Shown in pieces: positions 22,552 to 30,474 of a DNA stretch of 39,655 nt. The stretch spans positions 1 to 39,655 of the forward strand of contig DASUBU010000208.1 of NCBI GenBank assembly GCA_035763125.1. The letters are read 5' to 3'. The first letter of the stretch is position 1. Each line of letters begins with the position of its first letter. The position numbers were made by a program, and so were the translations under genes. This DNA is from SMAG-U1939 sp035763125. Its GTDB lineage: Bacteria; Chloroflexota; Ktedonobacteria; Ktedonobacterales; JADMIN01. A model generated the notes under the pieces. It was not told the DNA's origin, did not search any database, and saw only the letters and a list, made by a program, of their open reading frames with translations.

Positions 22552-23790
22552 GTGCATCGGCCACGAATCTGGCACCTGGCACCGCTGTGCGCCGCACTGC
22601 TCGCCGTGGCGGTGTTCGTACCTGTAGCAAAGGCACGCATTGCCCTTCCCCTCACCCGGGCCACGTTCAGCTGTTCAGGATGGATGGTAGTGTCCAGTCC
22701 CAGCATCGGCGTCGATGCGAACCTGGCTGCGGTGGCCGTCGGCGGTCCAGACGACTTGTGGGCGGTGGGCAACTACTACACGTCCGATCCGACCACTGAT
22801 CTGCTCCTGACGCTCACGGAGCGTTGGAACGGCACGAGTTGGAGCGTCGTCCCCAGCCCAAATGTGCCGTCAGTCAACAGCTCGCTAAACGCGGTCGCGG
22901 TGCTCTCGCCCACCGATGCCTGGGCTGTGGGTGGCGCTGGCTTCGGGGCGTTCGACTCGCTACAGACGTTGATCGAGCACTGGAATGGCACAAGCTGGAG
23001 CATCGTCGCCAGCCCGAATCCTGGCCCGCTGAGCTACTTCACCAGCGTGGCAGCACTCGCGGCCAATAACGTTTGGGCGGCGGGCGTGACGGGCACTGAC
23101 TCGACCTCCGACGAGCAAACCTTGATCGAACATTGGGACGGCAATGCCTGGCGCGTCGTCGCCAGCCCGAACCGCGCAGTGCCCACCAACTACCTCGCCG
23201 GCATCAGCGCGGCCTCAGCCAGCGACATCTGGGCGGTGGGCCGCAGCACCCTGGCGCAGTCACTTACGGAGCACTGGAATGGCACAAGCTGGAGCATCGT
23301 CGCCAGCCCCAATGTTGGCTCCGACACGAACGTACTGTGGTCAGTGGCAGCTGCGGCATCCAACGACGTGTGGGCGGTGGGCAACGCCGGCAGCGGTGGT
23401 CTCGGCCAGACACTGATCGAGCATTGGAACGGCACAAGCTGGAGTCTGGTGCCCGGCGCGAATCCCAACCCGCAGTCGAGCCTGCTCTACGGCGTGGCGG
23501 CGCTCGCGGGCGCCGGCCAGCCCTGGGCGGTGGGCAACCTCGGCACGGCCTCGGGCTACGCGCCGCTGACGGAGCGCTGGAACGGCTCAGCCTGGGAGAG
23601 CGTGCGGGCGCCGGCGCCGACGACCTATTCGGGCCTGAACGGCGTCGTCGTTATCGCACATCCTGGCACACGAAGCGGCGCCGATGTCTGGGCGGTCGGC
23701 GTAGCGGATGGCAGCACGCCGCAGACCTCCGGCGCGCTCATTGTGCGTTATCAGCCCCTCGCACTAGGGCTGCTTTGCCCAGCGCTCTAA
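22552..23790 (+). CDS. Secreted repeat protein with WNGTSWS repeats
   Basis: The product is 412 residues. It has a signal peptide (basic HRPR, then a hydrophobic core ending VPVAKA) and then about six repeats of roughly 55 residues. Each repeat has the form VAALSANDVWAVG ... TLIEHWNGTSWSIVASPNP. This suggests an extracellular beta-propeller-like fold. Proteins of this pattern are common in Chloroflexota and Actinobacteria and have no known function. Two repeats share a 41-base identical DNA stretch (from about 22978 and from about 23271), a sign of recent duplication or gene conversion. GTG 22552 is 5 nt from GGAGG. The gene converges on purB and its stop overlaps the purB stop by 4 nt. It ends in a short hydrophobic segment (LALGLLCPAL). 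Confidence 0.8.
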   Translation: MHRPRIWHLAPLCAALLAVAVFVPVAKARIALPLTRATFSCSGWMVVSSPSIGVDANLAAVAVGGPDDLWAVGNYYTSDPTTDLLLTLTERWNGTSWSVVPSPNVPSVNSSLNAVAVLSPTDAWAVGGAGFGAFDSLQTLIEHWNGTSWSIVASPNPGPLSYFTSVAALAANNVWAAGVTGTDSTSDEQTLIEHWDGNAWRVVASPNRAVPTNYLAGISAASASDIWAVGRSTLAQSLTEHWNGTSWSIVASPNVGSDTNVLWSVAAAASNDVWAVGNAGSGGLGQTLIEHWNGTSWSLVPGANPNPQSSLLYGVAALAGAGQPWAVGNLGTASGYAPLTERWNGSAWESVRAPAPTTYSGLNGVVVIAHPGTRSGADVWAVGVADGSTPQTSGALIVRYQPLALGLLCPAL

Positions 23791-25103
23791 CCTACGCTGC
23801 CGTCCATCAGTCCCAACCGCTGGAACGCTGTGTCGGTGTGCGCGAGGTAGGCGCGCGGATCGGCGAGCGCGTCCAGATCGGCGGGCGTGATGTGCGCCAT
23901 CACCTCGAGATCGGCCTTCAGCATCGCCAGCAGCCCCTCGCCGCGGTCCTCGTTGCGCCAGACCTTCTGCGCGTTGCGCTGCACCAGCTTGTAGGCCACC
24001 TGACGATCCATCCCTTTCTCCACCAGCGCCAGCAGGATGCGCGAGGAGTAGATCAGCCCGCGTGTCAGGTCAAGGTTCGCGCGCATGCGGGCCGTATCCA
24101 CCTCCATGCCGGCGGCAATGTCATTGAAGAGCCAGAGCATATAGTGCAACGTCGCGGTGGCATCGGGCAGGATGATGCGCTCGGCGGAGGAGTGGCTGAT
24201 GTCGCGCTCGTGCCACAGCGCCACGTCCTCCATCGCCGTGACCGCGTAGCCGCGCAGCACGCGCGCCAGCCCGCAGACGCGCTCGGCCTTCTCGGGATTG
24301 CGCTTGTGCGGCATCGCCGATGAGCCTTGCTGGCTCGCCCCGAACGGCTCGAAGGCCTCGCTCAGCTCAGTGCGCTGGAGGTGCCGCAGCTCCTGCGCCA
24401 TGCTCTCCAGTGATGCGCCGACCAGCGCCAGCACCGCCACGAAGTGCGCATGCCGATCGCGCTGGATGATCTGCGTCGAGACGGGCGCCGGGCGCAGGTC
24501 CAGCCGCTCGCAGACGTACTCCTCGACGGCCGGCGGCACGGTAGCGTGCGTGCCCACCGCGCCGGAGATCGCGCCCACCGCGACATCGCTGATGGCGGCA
24601 TCCAACCGGGCATGGGCGCGGCGCAGCTCGTCCACCCAGCCGGCCAGCTTGAAGCCGAAGGTCGTCGGCTCGGCGTGGATGCCGTGCGTGCGGCCCACCA
24701 TCAGCGTCTGCCGGTGGCGCAGCGCGGCCGTTGTGACCGTCTCGGTCAATCGCTCCAGCGCCTCGCGGATCAGCACGCCGGCCTCGCGAAGCTGCACCGC
24801 CAGCGCCGTATCCAGCACGTCGGAGGAGGTCAGCCCCAAATGCAGGAAGCGCCCCTCTGGGCCGAGGCCCTCCTGCACCGAGCGCAGGAAGGCGATCACG
24901 TCGTGGTGGATCTCGCGCTCTAGCGCGCGAGCGCGGGCGAGGTCGTAGCGCGCGGCACGCAGCTTCTCCATGTCGGCTGCCGGGATGGCTCCCTCGCCCG
25001 CCCAACCCTCGCACACCAGCAGCTCCACGCGCAGCCAGATATCCAGCTTGTGCTCTTCGGACCAGACGCGCGCCATCTCTGGACGCGTGTAGCGCTCGAT
25101 CAT
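23787..25103 (-). CDS. purB: Adenylosuccinate lyase
   Basis: The product is 438 residues, the normal length. The fumarase/aspartase superfamily signature GSSAMPHKRNPEKAE is at about residues 260-275, LTSSDVLDTALAVQ near residue 90 and GRTHGIHAEPTTFG near residue 140. It cleaves adenylosuccinate to AMP and SAICAR to AICAR, both releasing fumarate, in purine synthesis. ATG 25103 has AGGAGAAG 7 nt upstream. It is divergent from lgt with a 201-nt gap, and convergent with the secreted repeat protein, sharing 4 nt at the stops. No other purine gene is near. Confidence 0.95.
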   Translation of the reverse strand: MIERYTRPEMARVWSEEHKLDIWLRVELLVCEGWAGEGAIPAADMEKLRAARYDLARARALEREIHHDVIAFLRSVQEGLGPEGRFLHLGLTSSDVLDTALAVQLREAGVLIREALERLTETVTTAALRHRQTLMVGRTHGIHAEPTTFGFKLAGWVDELRRAHARLDAAISDVAVGAISGAVGTHATVPPAVEEYVCERLDLRPAPVSTQIIQRDRHAHFVAVLALVGASLESMAQELRHLQRTELSEAFEPFGASQQGSSAMPHKRNPEKAERVCGLARVLRGYAVTAMEDVALWHERDISHSSAERIILPDATATLHYMLWLFNDIAAGMEVDTARMRANLDLTRGLIYSSRILLALVEKGMDRQVAYKLVQRNAQKVWRNEDRGEGLLAMLKADLEVMAHITPADLDALADPRAYLAHTDTAFQRLGLMDGSVG

Positions 25104-25242
25104 GTGTGGTCTTCTCCTGCCGGGGACGCCGCCGTGAGTTCGCGCTGCGCGGCTGCGTATGATTGCTGATGCGAATGGCTGAGCCTATCGCTACCGTTAT
25201 CGTACCGCATCGGGTGGGAGCAGCGGCGCCACGCCGGTATGG

Positions 25243-25248
25243 TATACT
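25243..25248 (+). promoter_or_regulatory. Extended -10 promoter element for lgt
   Basis: TATACT preceded by TGG (an extended -10) lies about 57 bp before the lgt start. No good -35 box is visible at 17 bp, which an extended -10 can tolerate. Confidence 0.45.
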
Positions 25249-25304
25249 TGCGCCAATCTGGCGGCCGCTGCCCGCACGGGCCGGCGCAAGAAGGGAGCAC
25301 GCGC

Positions 25305-26075
25305 ATGTATCCCTGGCTGCATCTGGGTCCCGCGACGATCTCGACCTATTCACTGTGCTTCCTGGCCGCCTACATGGCCGGCGGCGCGCTGACCTACTTC
25401 GAGGCACGCCGGCAGCACCGCGCGACCGAGGAGCTGCTACAGGTGGCGCTCGGCGCGCTGGGCGGCGGCATGCTCGGCGCAAAGCTCAGCATGCTCATCT
25501 TCCTCGGCCCGGCCACCTTCATCAAAGACCTGCCGTATCTGTGGTACAGCGGCCAAGCGTGGACCGGCGGCTTCTTCGGCGGCTACGCGGGCGTGCTGCT
25601 GGTCAAGAAGTGGCGCCACATCGGCTACTCTACCGGCGACATCTTCGCGCCTGCCATTCCGCTGGCGCAGGCGATTGGCCGGCTCGGCAATCTGCTGGGC
25701 GGCGACCCCTTCGGGCTGCCGAGCAACCTACCCTGGGCCATCGTCCAGCAGGGCGTGCGCCGCCAGCCGACCGCGCTCTACGAACTGCTGCTCGATCTGG
25801 CGCTCTTCGTCGTCATCCTGCGGCTGCGTGGCAAGCTGCCGCGCGCCGGCGATCTCTTCACACTCTACGTCCTCTGCTATCTGAGCCTGCGCTTCCTGCT
25901 GGACTTCACGCGCGCCGATCCGCACGTCTGGCTGGGGCTGACGATGGTCCAATTGCTCTACGGCGTCGCGATCCCCGCGTTCGCCCTCAAGCTGTGGCGC
26001 TCGCTCGCCGCGCAGCGCCGCGCGACGGCTCAGGCGCGTGCCGGAGCCAGCGCAGGCGTGGTGGAAGCCGCATAG
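25305..26075 (+). CDS. lgt: Prolipoprotein diacylglyceryl transferase
   Basis: The product is 256 residues with about seven membrane segments. The Lgt signature is present as AQAIGRLGNLLGGDPFG, equivalent to the conserved GRxGNFxNxExxG stretch, and RRQPTALYELLLDLALF is the usual RxPxxLYE motif. WTGGFFGGYAGVLL contains the conserved GGxxGG. It attaches diacylglycerol to the lipobox Cys of lipoprotein precursors in the cytoplasmic membrane, which would include the binding protein at 4738. ATG 25305 has AAGGGAG 7 nt upstream. The gene is followed 21 nt later by a small zinc-ribbon membrane protein, so they may be co-transcribed. Confidence 0.92.
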   Translation: MYPWLHLGPATISTYSLCFLAAYMAGGALTYFEARRQHRATEELLQVALGALGGGMLGAKLSMLIFLGPATFIKDLPYLWYSGQAWTGGFFGGYAGVLLVKKWRHIGYSTGDIFAPAIPLAQAIGRLGNLLGGDPFGLPSNLPWAIVQQGVRRQPTALYELLLDLALFVVILRLRGKLPRAGDLFTLYVLCYLSLRFLLDFTRADPHVWLGLTMVQLLYGVAIPAFALKLWRSLAAQRRATAQARAGASAGVVEAA

Positions 26076-26096
26076 TCCTCCAAAGGAGGCGCCACC

Positions 26097-26753
26097 GTGG
26101 ACGCGACTCAACTCTGCCCGAGCTGCGGACAGCCCAACCCCGCCGACGCCGATGCGTGCGCGGTGTGTGGCCGACTCTTGAGCCGGCCCGGCGCACCGCC
26201 TGCGCCCACGCCTCCGGCCATTCCCAGCCCGGACGTGGGAGCCGCGGCAGGCGATACGCTGCCGCCGCCACCCGTTGCCCCACAGGCTGCGCCAAGCGCG
26301 AGCGCACTCGCGGACGGTCCGCCGCCAGCCGGGCAACTGCCGCCTTCCGCGCTTCCTCCACCTCCGGCCGCCGCGCCGCCGCCCCCGCCTCCATCTGGCC
26401 TCATGATGCCGCCGGTGATGGCCCCGGTACCCTATCCGCCGCCGCTGACTGGTGGGCAAAAAGCGGGCGGCTTCTTCGGCGGGCTGGGGCTGGGACTCCT
26501 GCTGGCCGTGGTGATCGTGTTTGGGACCACTTTCCTCTCCGGTGTGCTCTTTAGCGTCTTCGGTGGGGCTGGTGGCGGACTCGTAGTATTCGTACCGATC
26601 GTACTGTTTCTCGCCTCGATCGGCCTGATGACCTACTTCCTCGCCAAGGCGCGCCTGCGCTGGATCGGCTACGGCTTGCTCACCGCGCTGGTCGTCCTGC
26701 CGGTGGTCGGCGTGGTCGCGTGTGTCGTCATTCTCGCGCGGCCATTCGGCTAG
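26097..26753 (+). CDS. Zinc-ribbon, Pro-rich linker, membrane protein
   Basis: The product is 218 residues. It has an N-terminal zinc ribbon (CPSC at residues 7-10, CAVC about 14 residues later), a Pro/Ala-rich linker of about 80 residues, and then about three membrane helices (GGLGLGLLLAVVIVFGTTFL, GGLVVFVPIVLFLASIGLMT, IGYGLLTALVVLPVVGVVAC). GTG 26097 has AAAGGAGG 7 nt upstream. Ribbon-linker-membrane proteins of this kind are common in Chloroflexota but have no known role. It may be co-transcribed with lgt and with the small membrane gene that follows. Confidence 0.7.
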   Translation: MDATQLCPSCGQPNPADADACAVCGRLLSRPGAPPAPTPPAIPSPDVGAAAGDTLPPPPVAPQAAPSASALADGPPPAGQLPPSALPPPPAAAPPPPPPSGLMMPPVMAPVPYPPPLTGGQKAGGFFGGLGLGLLLAVVIVFGTTFLSGVLFSVFGGAGGGLVVFVPIVLFLASIGLMTYFLAKARLRWIGYGLLTALVVLPVVGVVACVVILARPFG

Positions 26754-26860
26754 GCAGCGCGGGCGGAGAGAACCGCGAGCGCGGCGGCGTAGTCTGTGGC
26801 GGGGTGAATGGCTGGGCGCGCATCGCGCAGCAGGCGGCGCACACGGAAGGGGCGACAGCG

Positions 26861-27202
26861 ATGGACCAACCGGGCATGCAGGGCAACGGCGTCGGCCGAC
26901 GATCAGGGTTACTGTTCCTGGCTGGGCTGGGGCTGGGGCTGATTCCGGCCATGCTCATGTTCCTCAGCGTCTCGTGGCAGCCGTTCTGCTATCGTAGCTG
27001 CGACCCCGTAGCAGGGCAAGCAAGCGCGTTCATTGGCGGCATCGGCATCCGGCTCTACGTGCTGGAGATCCTCTCGGCGGTCGTACTGCTGGCGGCCAGG
27101 CGCGTGCGGCCGATCGGTTACGCGCTGCTGCTGATGATCTTCATGACACCGGTGATCGCGGTGCAGGGCTGCATGGTGCGGCTGCCGGCGCCGCGTGTCT
27201 AA
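26861..27202 (+). CDS. Small membrane protein
   Basis: The product is 113 residues with three likely membrane helices (LLFLAGLGLGLIPAMLMFLS, GIGIRLYVLEILSAVVLLAA, IGYALLLMIFMTPVIAVQG). The end resembles the last helices of the previous protein (RPIGYALLLMIF compared with RWIGYGLLTALV), so it may be a shortened relative without the zinc ribbon. ATG 26861 has GGAAGGGG about 8 nt upstream. Its Cys residues at the first loop (FCYRSC) could form a disulfide on the outer face. I do not recognise a family. Confidence 0.65.
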   Translation: MDQPGMQGNGVGRRSGLLFLAGLGLGLIPAMLMFLSVSWQPFCYRSCDPVAGQASAFIGGIGIRLYVLEILSAVVLLAARRVRPIGYALLLMIFMTPVIAVQGCMVRLPAPRV

Positions 27203-27242
27203 TCCTTGCGCGCTGAAGCTGAAGGGAGAGGGGGAGAGTGCG

Positions 27243-28769
27243 ATGAGGGTACGACGACCGCGTGAGTTCGAGCGACCCGCGACGCCGACGCTGGACGAGC
27301 GCGAGGCGGCCGATGGTGCCGAAAGCGCGGCGATTTCCGCCCGCAGCGACCGCAACTACATCTATCACAACTTCACCAACAGCCTCTGCCCCACCTGTCT
27401 GAAGGTGATCCAGGCCAAGGTCATCATCCAGGCCGGCAAGGTCTTCATGCTCAAGACCTGCCCCGAGCACGGCCAGATGCGCACGCTGCTCTCCTCCGAC
27501 GCGGAGTATTACCTTTCGCAAGCCCAGTACAACAAGCCCGGCACGCTGCCCAGGCACTTCCAGCGGCGCGTCGAGCAGGGCTGCCCGCTGGACTGCGGGC
27601 TCTGCACCGACCACGAGCAGCACACCTGCCTGGCGCTGGTCGAGATCACCGAAGCCTGCAACCTGCGCTGTCCCACCTGCTTCGCCGACTCTGACGTCGG
27701 GCGCATGATCCCGCTCGAAGAGGTCGAGCGCATGCTCGACGTGGTGGTCGAGAACGAGGGTTACGCCGACGTCGTTCAGATCAGCGGCGGCGAGCCGACG
27801 ATCCACCCGCAGCTCTTCGAGATCCTGGCGATGGCGAAGAAGAAGCGTATCCGCGCGCTGATGCTCAACACCAATGGCGTGCGCATCGCCCGCGACGAGA
27901 GCTTCGTGCGCGACCTGGCGGCCTTCAACGGCAACTTCGAGGTCTACCTGCAATTCGACGGCTTCCGCGAGAGCACGTACCTCGACATCCGCGGCATTGA
28001 CCTGCGCGAGGTGAAGGAGAAGGCGCTCGCCAACCTGACCAAATACGACATCCCGGTCAATCTCACGGCGACCATCAAGCGCGGCATGAACGACGACGAG
28101 GTCGGCGAGATCGTGAAACTGGGCATCGCCGAGAAGATGGTGCGCGGTGTCACCTTCCAACCGATCACCAACGTCGGGCGGCACGACGGCTTCGATCCGC
28201 TCGACCGCGTGACGGTGCCCGACGTGATTCACGCCATCGAGGCGCAGACCGCCGGCATGTTCCGCTTCGGCGACTTCGTGCCGCTGCCCTGCCACAGCGA
28301 CTGCATCAGCATGACCTACGCCTACGTCAAGGGCAAGAAGGTCAAGCCGCTGCCCCGCTACCTCGACGTGAAGAAATACCTGGACGTGATCGGCAATCAG
28401 ATTACCTTCAAGGTCGAGGACATGAAAGAGGTGGTCGGCTCGGCGCTCGGCCGGCTCTGGTCGGCCTCGATGCCGCTTTCCACGCCTGCCGCGCTGCGCG
28501 ATTTCGCCTGCTGCCTGCCGGTGGCGCCCGCCGCGCTCGACCAGACGGAGCACGGCAGCGTGCTCTACGAGAACATGTTCCGCATCGTGATCATCGCCTT
28601 CATGGATGCCTGGAACTTCGACGTGCGCTCGGCCAAGAAGTGCTGCGTCCACAATATCCTGCCCGACGGCAGCATCATCCCCTTCTGCGCCTACAACACG
28701 CTGCACCGCCCGAAATACATGAGCAAGACGCGAGGGAACGAGGTCCTCGCTCGCCCAGTTCACTCCTGA
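27243..28769 (+). CDS. Radical SAM enzyme related to tetraether synthase/MJ0619
   Basis: The product is 508 residues. The cluster motif ACNLRCPTC (Cys139, Cys143, Cys146) binds the SAM-cleaving [4Fe-4S] cluster, and SGGEPT follows. Additional Cys precede it: SLCPTC (49-52), KTCPEHG (73) and CPLDCGLC (114-121), then EQHTC (129). This Cys-rich N-terminal region leading into DHEQHTCLALVEIT is characteristic of the family of MJ0619 and archaeal tetraether synthase (Tes), which form C-C or C-methyl bonds on unactivated carbons. A CCVHNI motif near the end may hold another cluster. ATG 27243 has GGGGGAGAG just upstream. Its bacterial substrate is unknown; a membrane lipid or cofactor are family-based guesses. 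A permease gene follows 168 nt later. Confidence 0.8.
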   Translation: MRVRRPREFERPATPTLDEREAADGAESAAISARSDRNYIYHNFTNSLCPTCLKVIQAKVIIQAGKVFMLKTCPEHGQMRTLLSSDAEYYLSQAQYNKPGTLPRHFQRRVEQGCPLDCGLCTDHEQHTCLALVEITEACNLRCPTCFADSDVGRMIPLEEVERMLDVVVENEGYADVVQISGGEPTIHPQLFEILAMAKKKRIRALMLNTNGVRIARDESFVRDLAAFNGNFEVYLQFDGFRESTYLDIRGIDLREVKEKALANLTKYDIPVNLTATIKRGMNDDEVGEIVKLGIAEKMVRGVTFQPITNVGRHDGFDPLDRVTVPDVIHAIEAQTAGMFRFGDFVPLPCHSDCISMTYAYVKGKKVKPLPRYLDVKKYLDVIGNQITFKVEDMKEVVGSALGRLWSASMPLSTPAALRDFACCLPVAPAALDQTEHGSVLYENMFRIVIIAFMDAWNFDVRSAKKCCVHNILPDGSIIPFCAYNTLHRPKYMSKTRGNEVLARPVHS

Positions 28770-28883
28770 CGGAGCCGGTGCAGTGGCGGGGACTGCCTCG
28801 CTCTCTGGGGCTTCCACCCACCAGCGGGGCGTGCGCAACACGCTCCTACGAATGCGCGCAACGGGACACCTCACCCCCGGCCC

Positions 28884-28902
28884 CCTCTCCAGCGAGGAGA
28901 GG
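28884..28902. repeat. Short hairpin of a GC-rich intergenic repeat
   Basis: CCTCTCC and GGAGAGG form a 7-bp stem around AGCGA, after a C-rich stretch (CACCTCACCCCCGGCCCC). Such CACCCCCGGCCCC-plus-hairpin elements are scattered through many high-GC genomes. It lies in the gap between the radical SAM and permease genes. Confidence 0.4.
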
Positions 28903-28937
28903 AGGAGCGGGCGACGGGCGACCATAGGCGGTAGGCA

Positions 28938-29837
28938 ATGGACACCCTGCTCAATTCGGCGCTGCCCTGGCGCAGCCTGCTCTTCTTCCCGGCGCTGCTG
29001 GCCTTCATCGGCGTGCTGCTCTTCAGCACGGCGACGCTGGCCTTCTACGTCAAGCAGTCGCTCTCGTTCGCGCGGCTCCAGGCGGTGTTCGCCAAACGGC
29101 CGGGGCTGGCGGGCAACGCGCTGGGTGCGCTGCTGGGCGCCGCGACGCCGTTTTGCACCTGCACGGCGGTGCCGCTCTTCCTGGGCATGTTGGAGGTCGA
29201 GGTGCCGCTCGGGCCGGCGGTGTCGTTCCTGCTGGCCTCGCCGACCATCAACCTGGGCGCGATTATCCTGCTGCTGGTGGTCTTCGGCTGGCGCATCGCG
29301 CTCTTCTACGCGCTGGCGTGCCTGTCGGCGGCGGTGCTGGTCGGCTGGGCGCTGGGCCGCTTCCCGGCGGCGCGGGCGCTGCGCGACTATCTCTGGCTGC
29401 CGGAGGACGATCCGGAGCCTGGCACGCGGCGGCTGGCGGTGAAGAAAGCTGCGCTGCTCGGCCGGCAGCTCACGCGCAAGCTGCTGCCGTGGCTGGCGCT
29501 GGCGACGGTGGCGGGCATCTTGATTGATACGCTGGTGCCGACTTCAACAGTCGGGCGGCTCGGCGCGCTGGGCGTGGGCCTAGGCGTGCCGCTGGCGGCG
29601 ATGCTGGGCAGCGTGATCTATGCCGATATCCTGCTGCTGATTCCCATCGGCTTCGCGCTGGTCGGGCAGGGGGCATCGCTGCCGGTGGTGCTGACGTTCA
29701 TGCTGGCGGCCTCGGGGATGAGCCTGCCGGAGATGGTAGTGCTGGGACGAGTCTTGCAGCCGCGGCTGGTGGTGCTCTTCGTCGCCGCAACGCTGGTCAT
29801 TTACACCGCGCTGGGCTTCGGCTTCGCCGCGCTCTAG
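28938..29837 (+). CDS. ArsP/DUF318-type permease
   Basis: The product is 299 residues with about eight membrane helices. The conserved motif is TPFCTCTAVPLFLGM followed by FLLASPTINLGAIIL; a second half starts with GVPLAAMLGSVIYADILLL. PFCSCSAVP with paired Cys is the hallmark of PF03773 (DUF318), which includes the organoarsenical exporter ArsP and Cu/Zn-linked transporters. It is probably an exporter in the cytoplasmic membrane, with the Cys pair binding a soft metal or metalloid. ATG 28938 has only a weak G-rich site. It is 168 nt after the radical SAM gene on the same strand. Its actual substrate is unknown; a link with the ars cluster 16 kb away is only possible. Confidence 0.8.
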   Translation: MDTLLNSALPWRSLLFFPALLAFIGVLLFSTATLAFYVKQSLSFARLQAVFAKRPGLAGNALGALLGAATPFCTCTAVPLFLGMLEVEVPLGPAVSFLLASPTINLGAIILLLVVFGWRIALFYALACLSAAVLVGWALGRFPAARALRDYLWLPEDDPEPGTRRLAVKKAALLGRQLTRKLLPWLALATVAGILIDTLVPTSTVGRLGALGVGLGVPLAAMLGSVIYADILLLIPIGFALVGQGASLPVVLTFMLAASGMSLPEMVVLGRVLQPRLVVLFVAATLVIYTALGFGFAAL

Positions 29838-29893
29838 CACCTGCCACGAATGCAACGTCTCGTTCGTCAATCGCCTTCCGAAGGGAGCCGCAT

Positions 29894-30433
29894 ATGGACT
29901 ACCAGTACGAGCAGGCCGTCGAGATTCTGCGCCACACGCCGGCGACCCTTACTGCGCTATTGGGCGGGCTGCCAGAGGTGTGGACGACGAGCACCGAGGG
30001 GCCGAACACCTGGAGCGCGTATGACATCGTCGGGCACCTGCTGCACGGCGAGGAGACCGACTGGATCGCGCGCACACGCATCATCCTGGAACATGGCGAG
30101 CGCCGCTCCTTTGACTCGGTCAATCGCACGGCCATGTTCGAGAAGTATCGGGATCTCGCGCTCGACCAGTTGCTCGCGGCATTCGAGCAGGCGCGCACGA
30201 AGAATCTGGCGACGCTGAGCGAGCTGCGCATCACCCCTGAGAAATTGAGCCTTCGGGGCATCCATCCGGCGCTCGGACCGGTCATGCTGAGCCAGCTCTT
30301 GGCAACCTGGGTCGTCCATGACCTCAACCATGTCGGTCAGATTGTCGAGGTGATGGCCCGGCAGTACGCCGAGGCGGTCGGCCCGTGGAGCGCCTATCTT
30401 GCCATTCTCACCCGGCCGATCCTGACCGAGTAG
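29894..30433 (+). CDS. DinB-like four-helix protein
   Basis: The product is 179 residues. The DinB/YfiT-type fold is indicated by a His in GHLLHGEETDWIAR (about residues 50-56) and by WVVHDLNHVGQIVEVM (about 137-152), which together supply the usual three-His metal site. Members include damage-inducible proteins and thiol-dependent transferases, but most have no known substrate. ATG 29894 has AAGGGAG 7 nt upstream. It is convergent with the gene at 30475-32046 across a 41-nt gap that shows no terminator. Confidence 0.8.
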   Translation: MDYQYEQAVEILRHTPATLTALLGGLPEVWTTSTEGPNTWSAYDIVGHLLHGEETDWIARTRIILEHGERRSFDSVNRTAMFEKYRDLALDQLLAAFEQARTKNLATLSELRITPEKLSLRGIHPALGPVMLSQLLATWVVHDLNHVGQIVEVMARQYAEAVGPWSAYLAILTRPILTE

Positions 30434-30474
30434 CCTCCACGCGCTGGCTCCGGCGACGACGAAGGCAGATCCGG

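Noticed and set aside
27141..28925. A 594-codon open frame on the minus strand
   Set aside because: It lies opposite the radical SAM gene, whose motifs and ribosome site are clear. The antisense product is low-complexity Asp/Val/Arg/His-rich, as expected of a shadow frame in high-GC codon usage.
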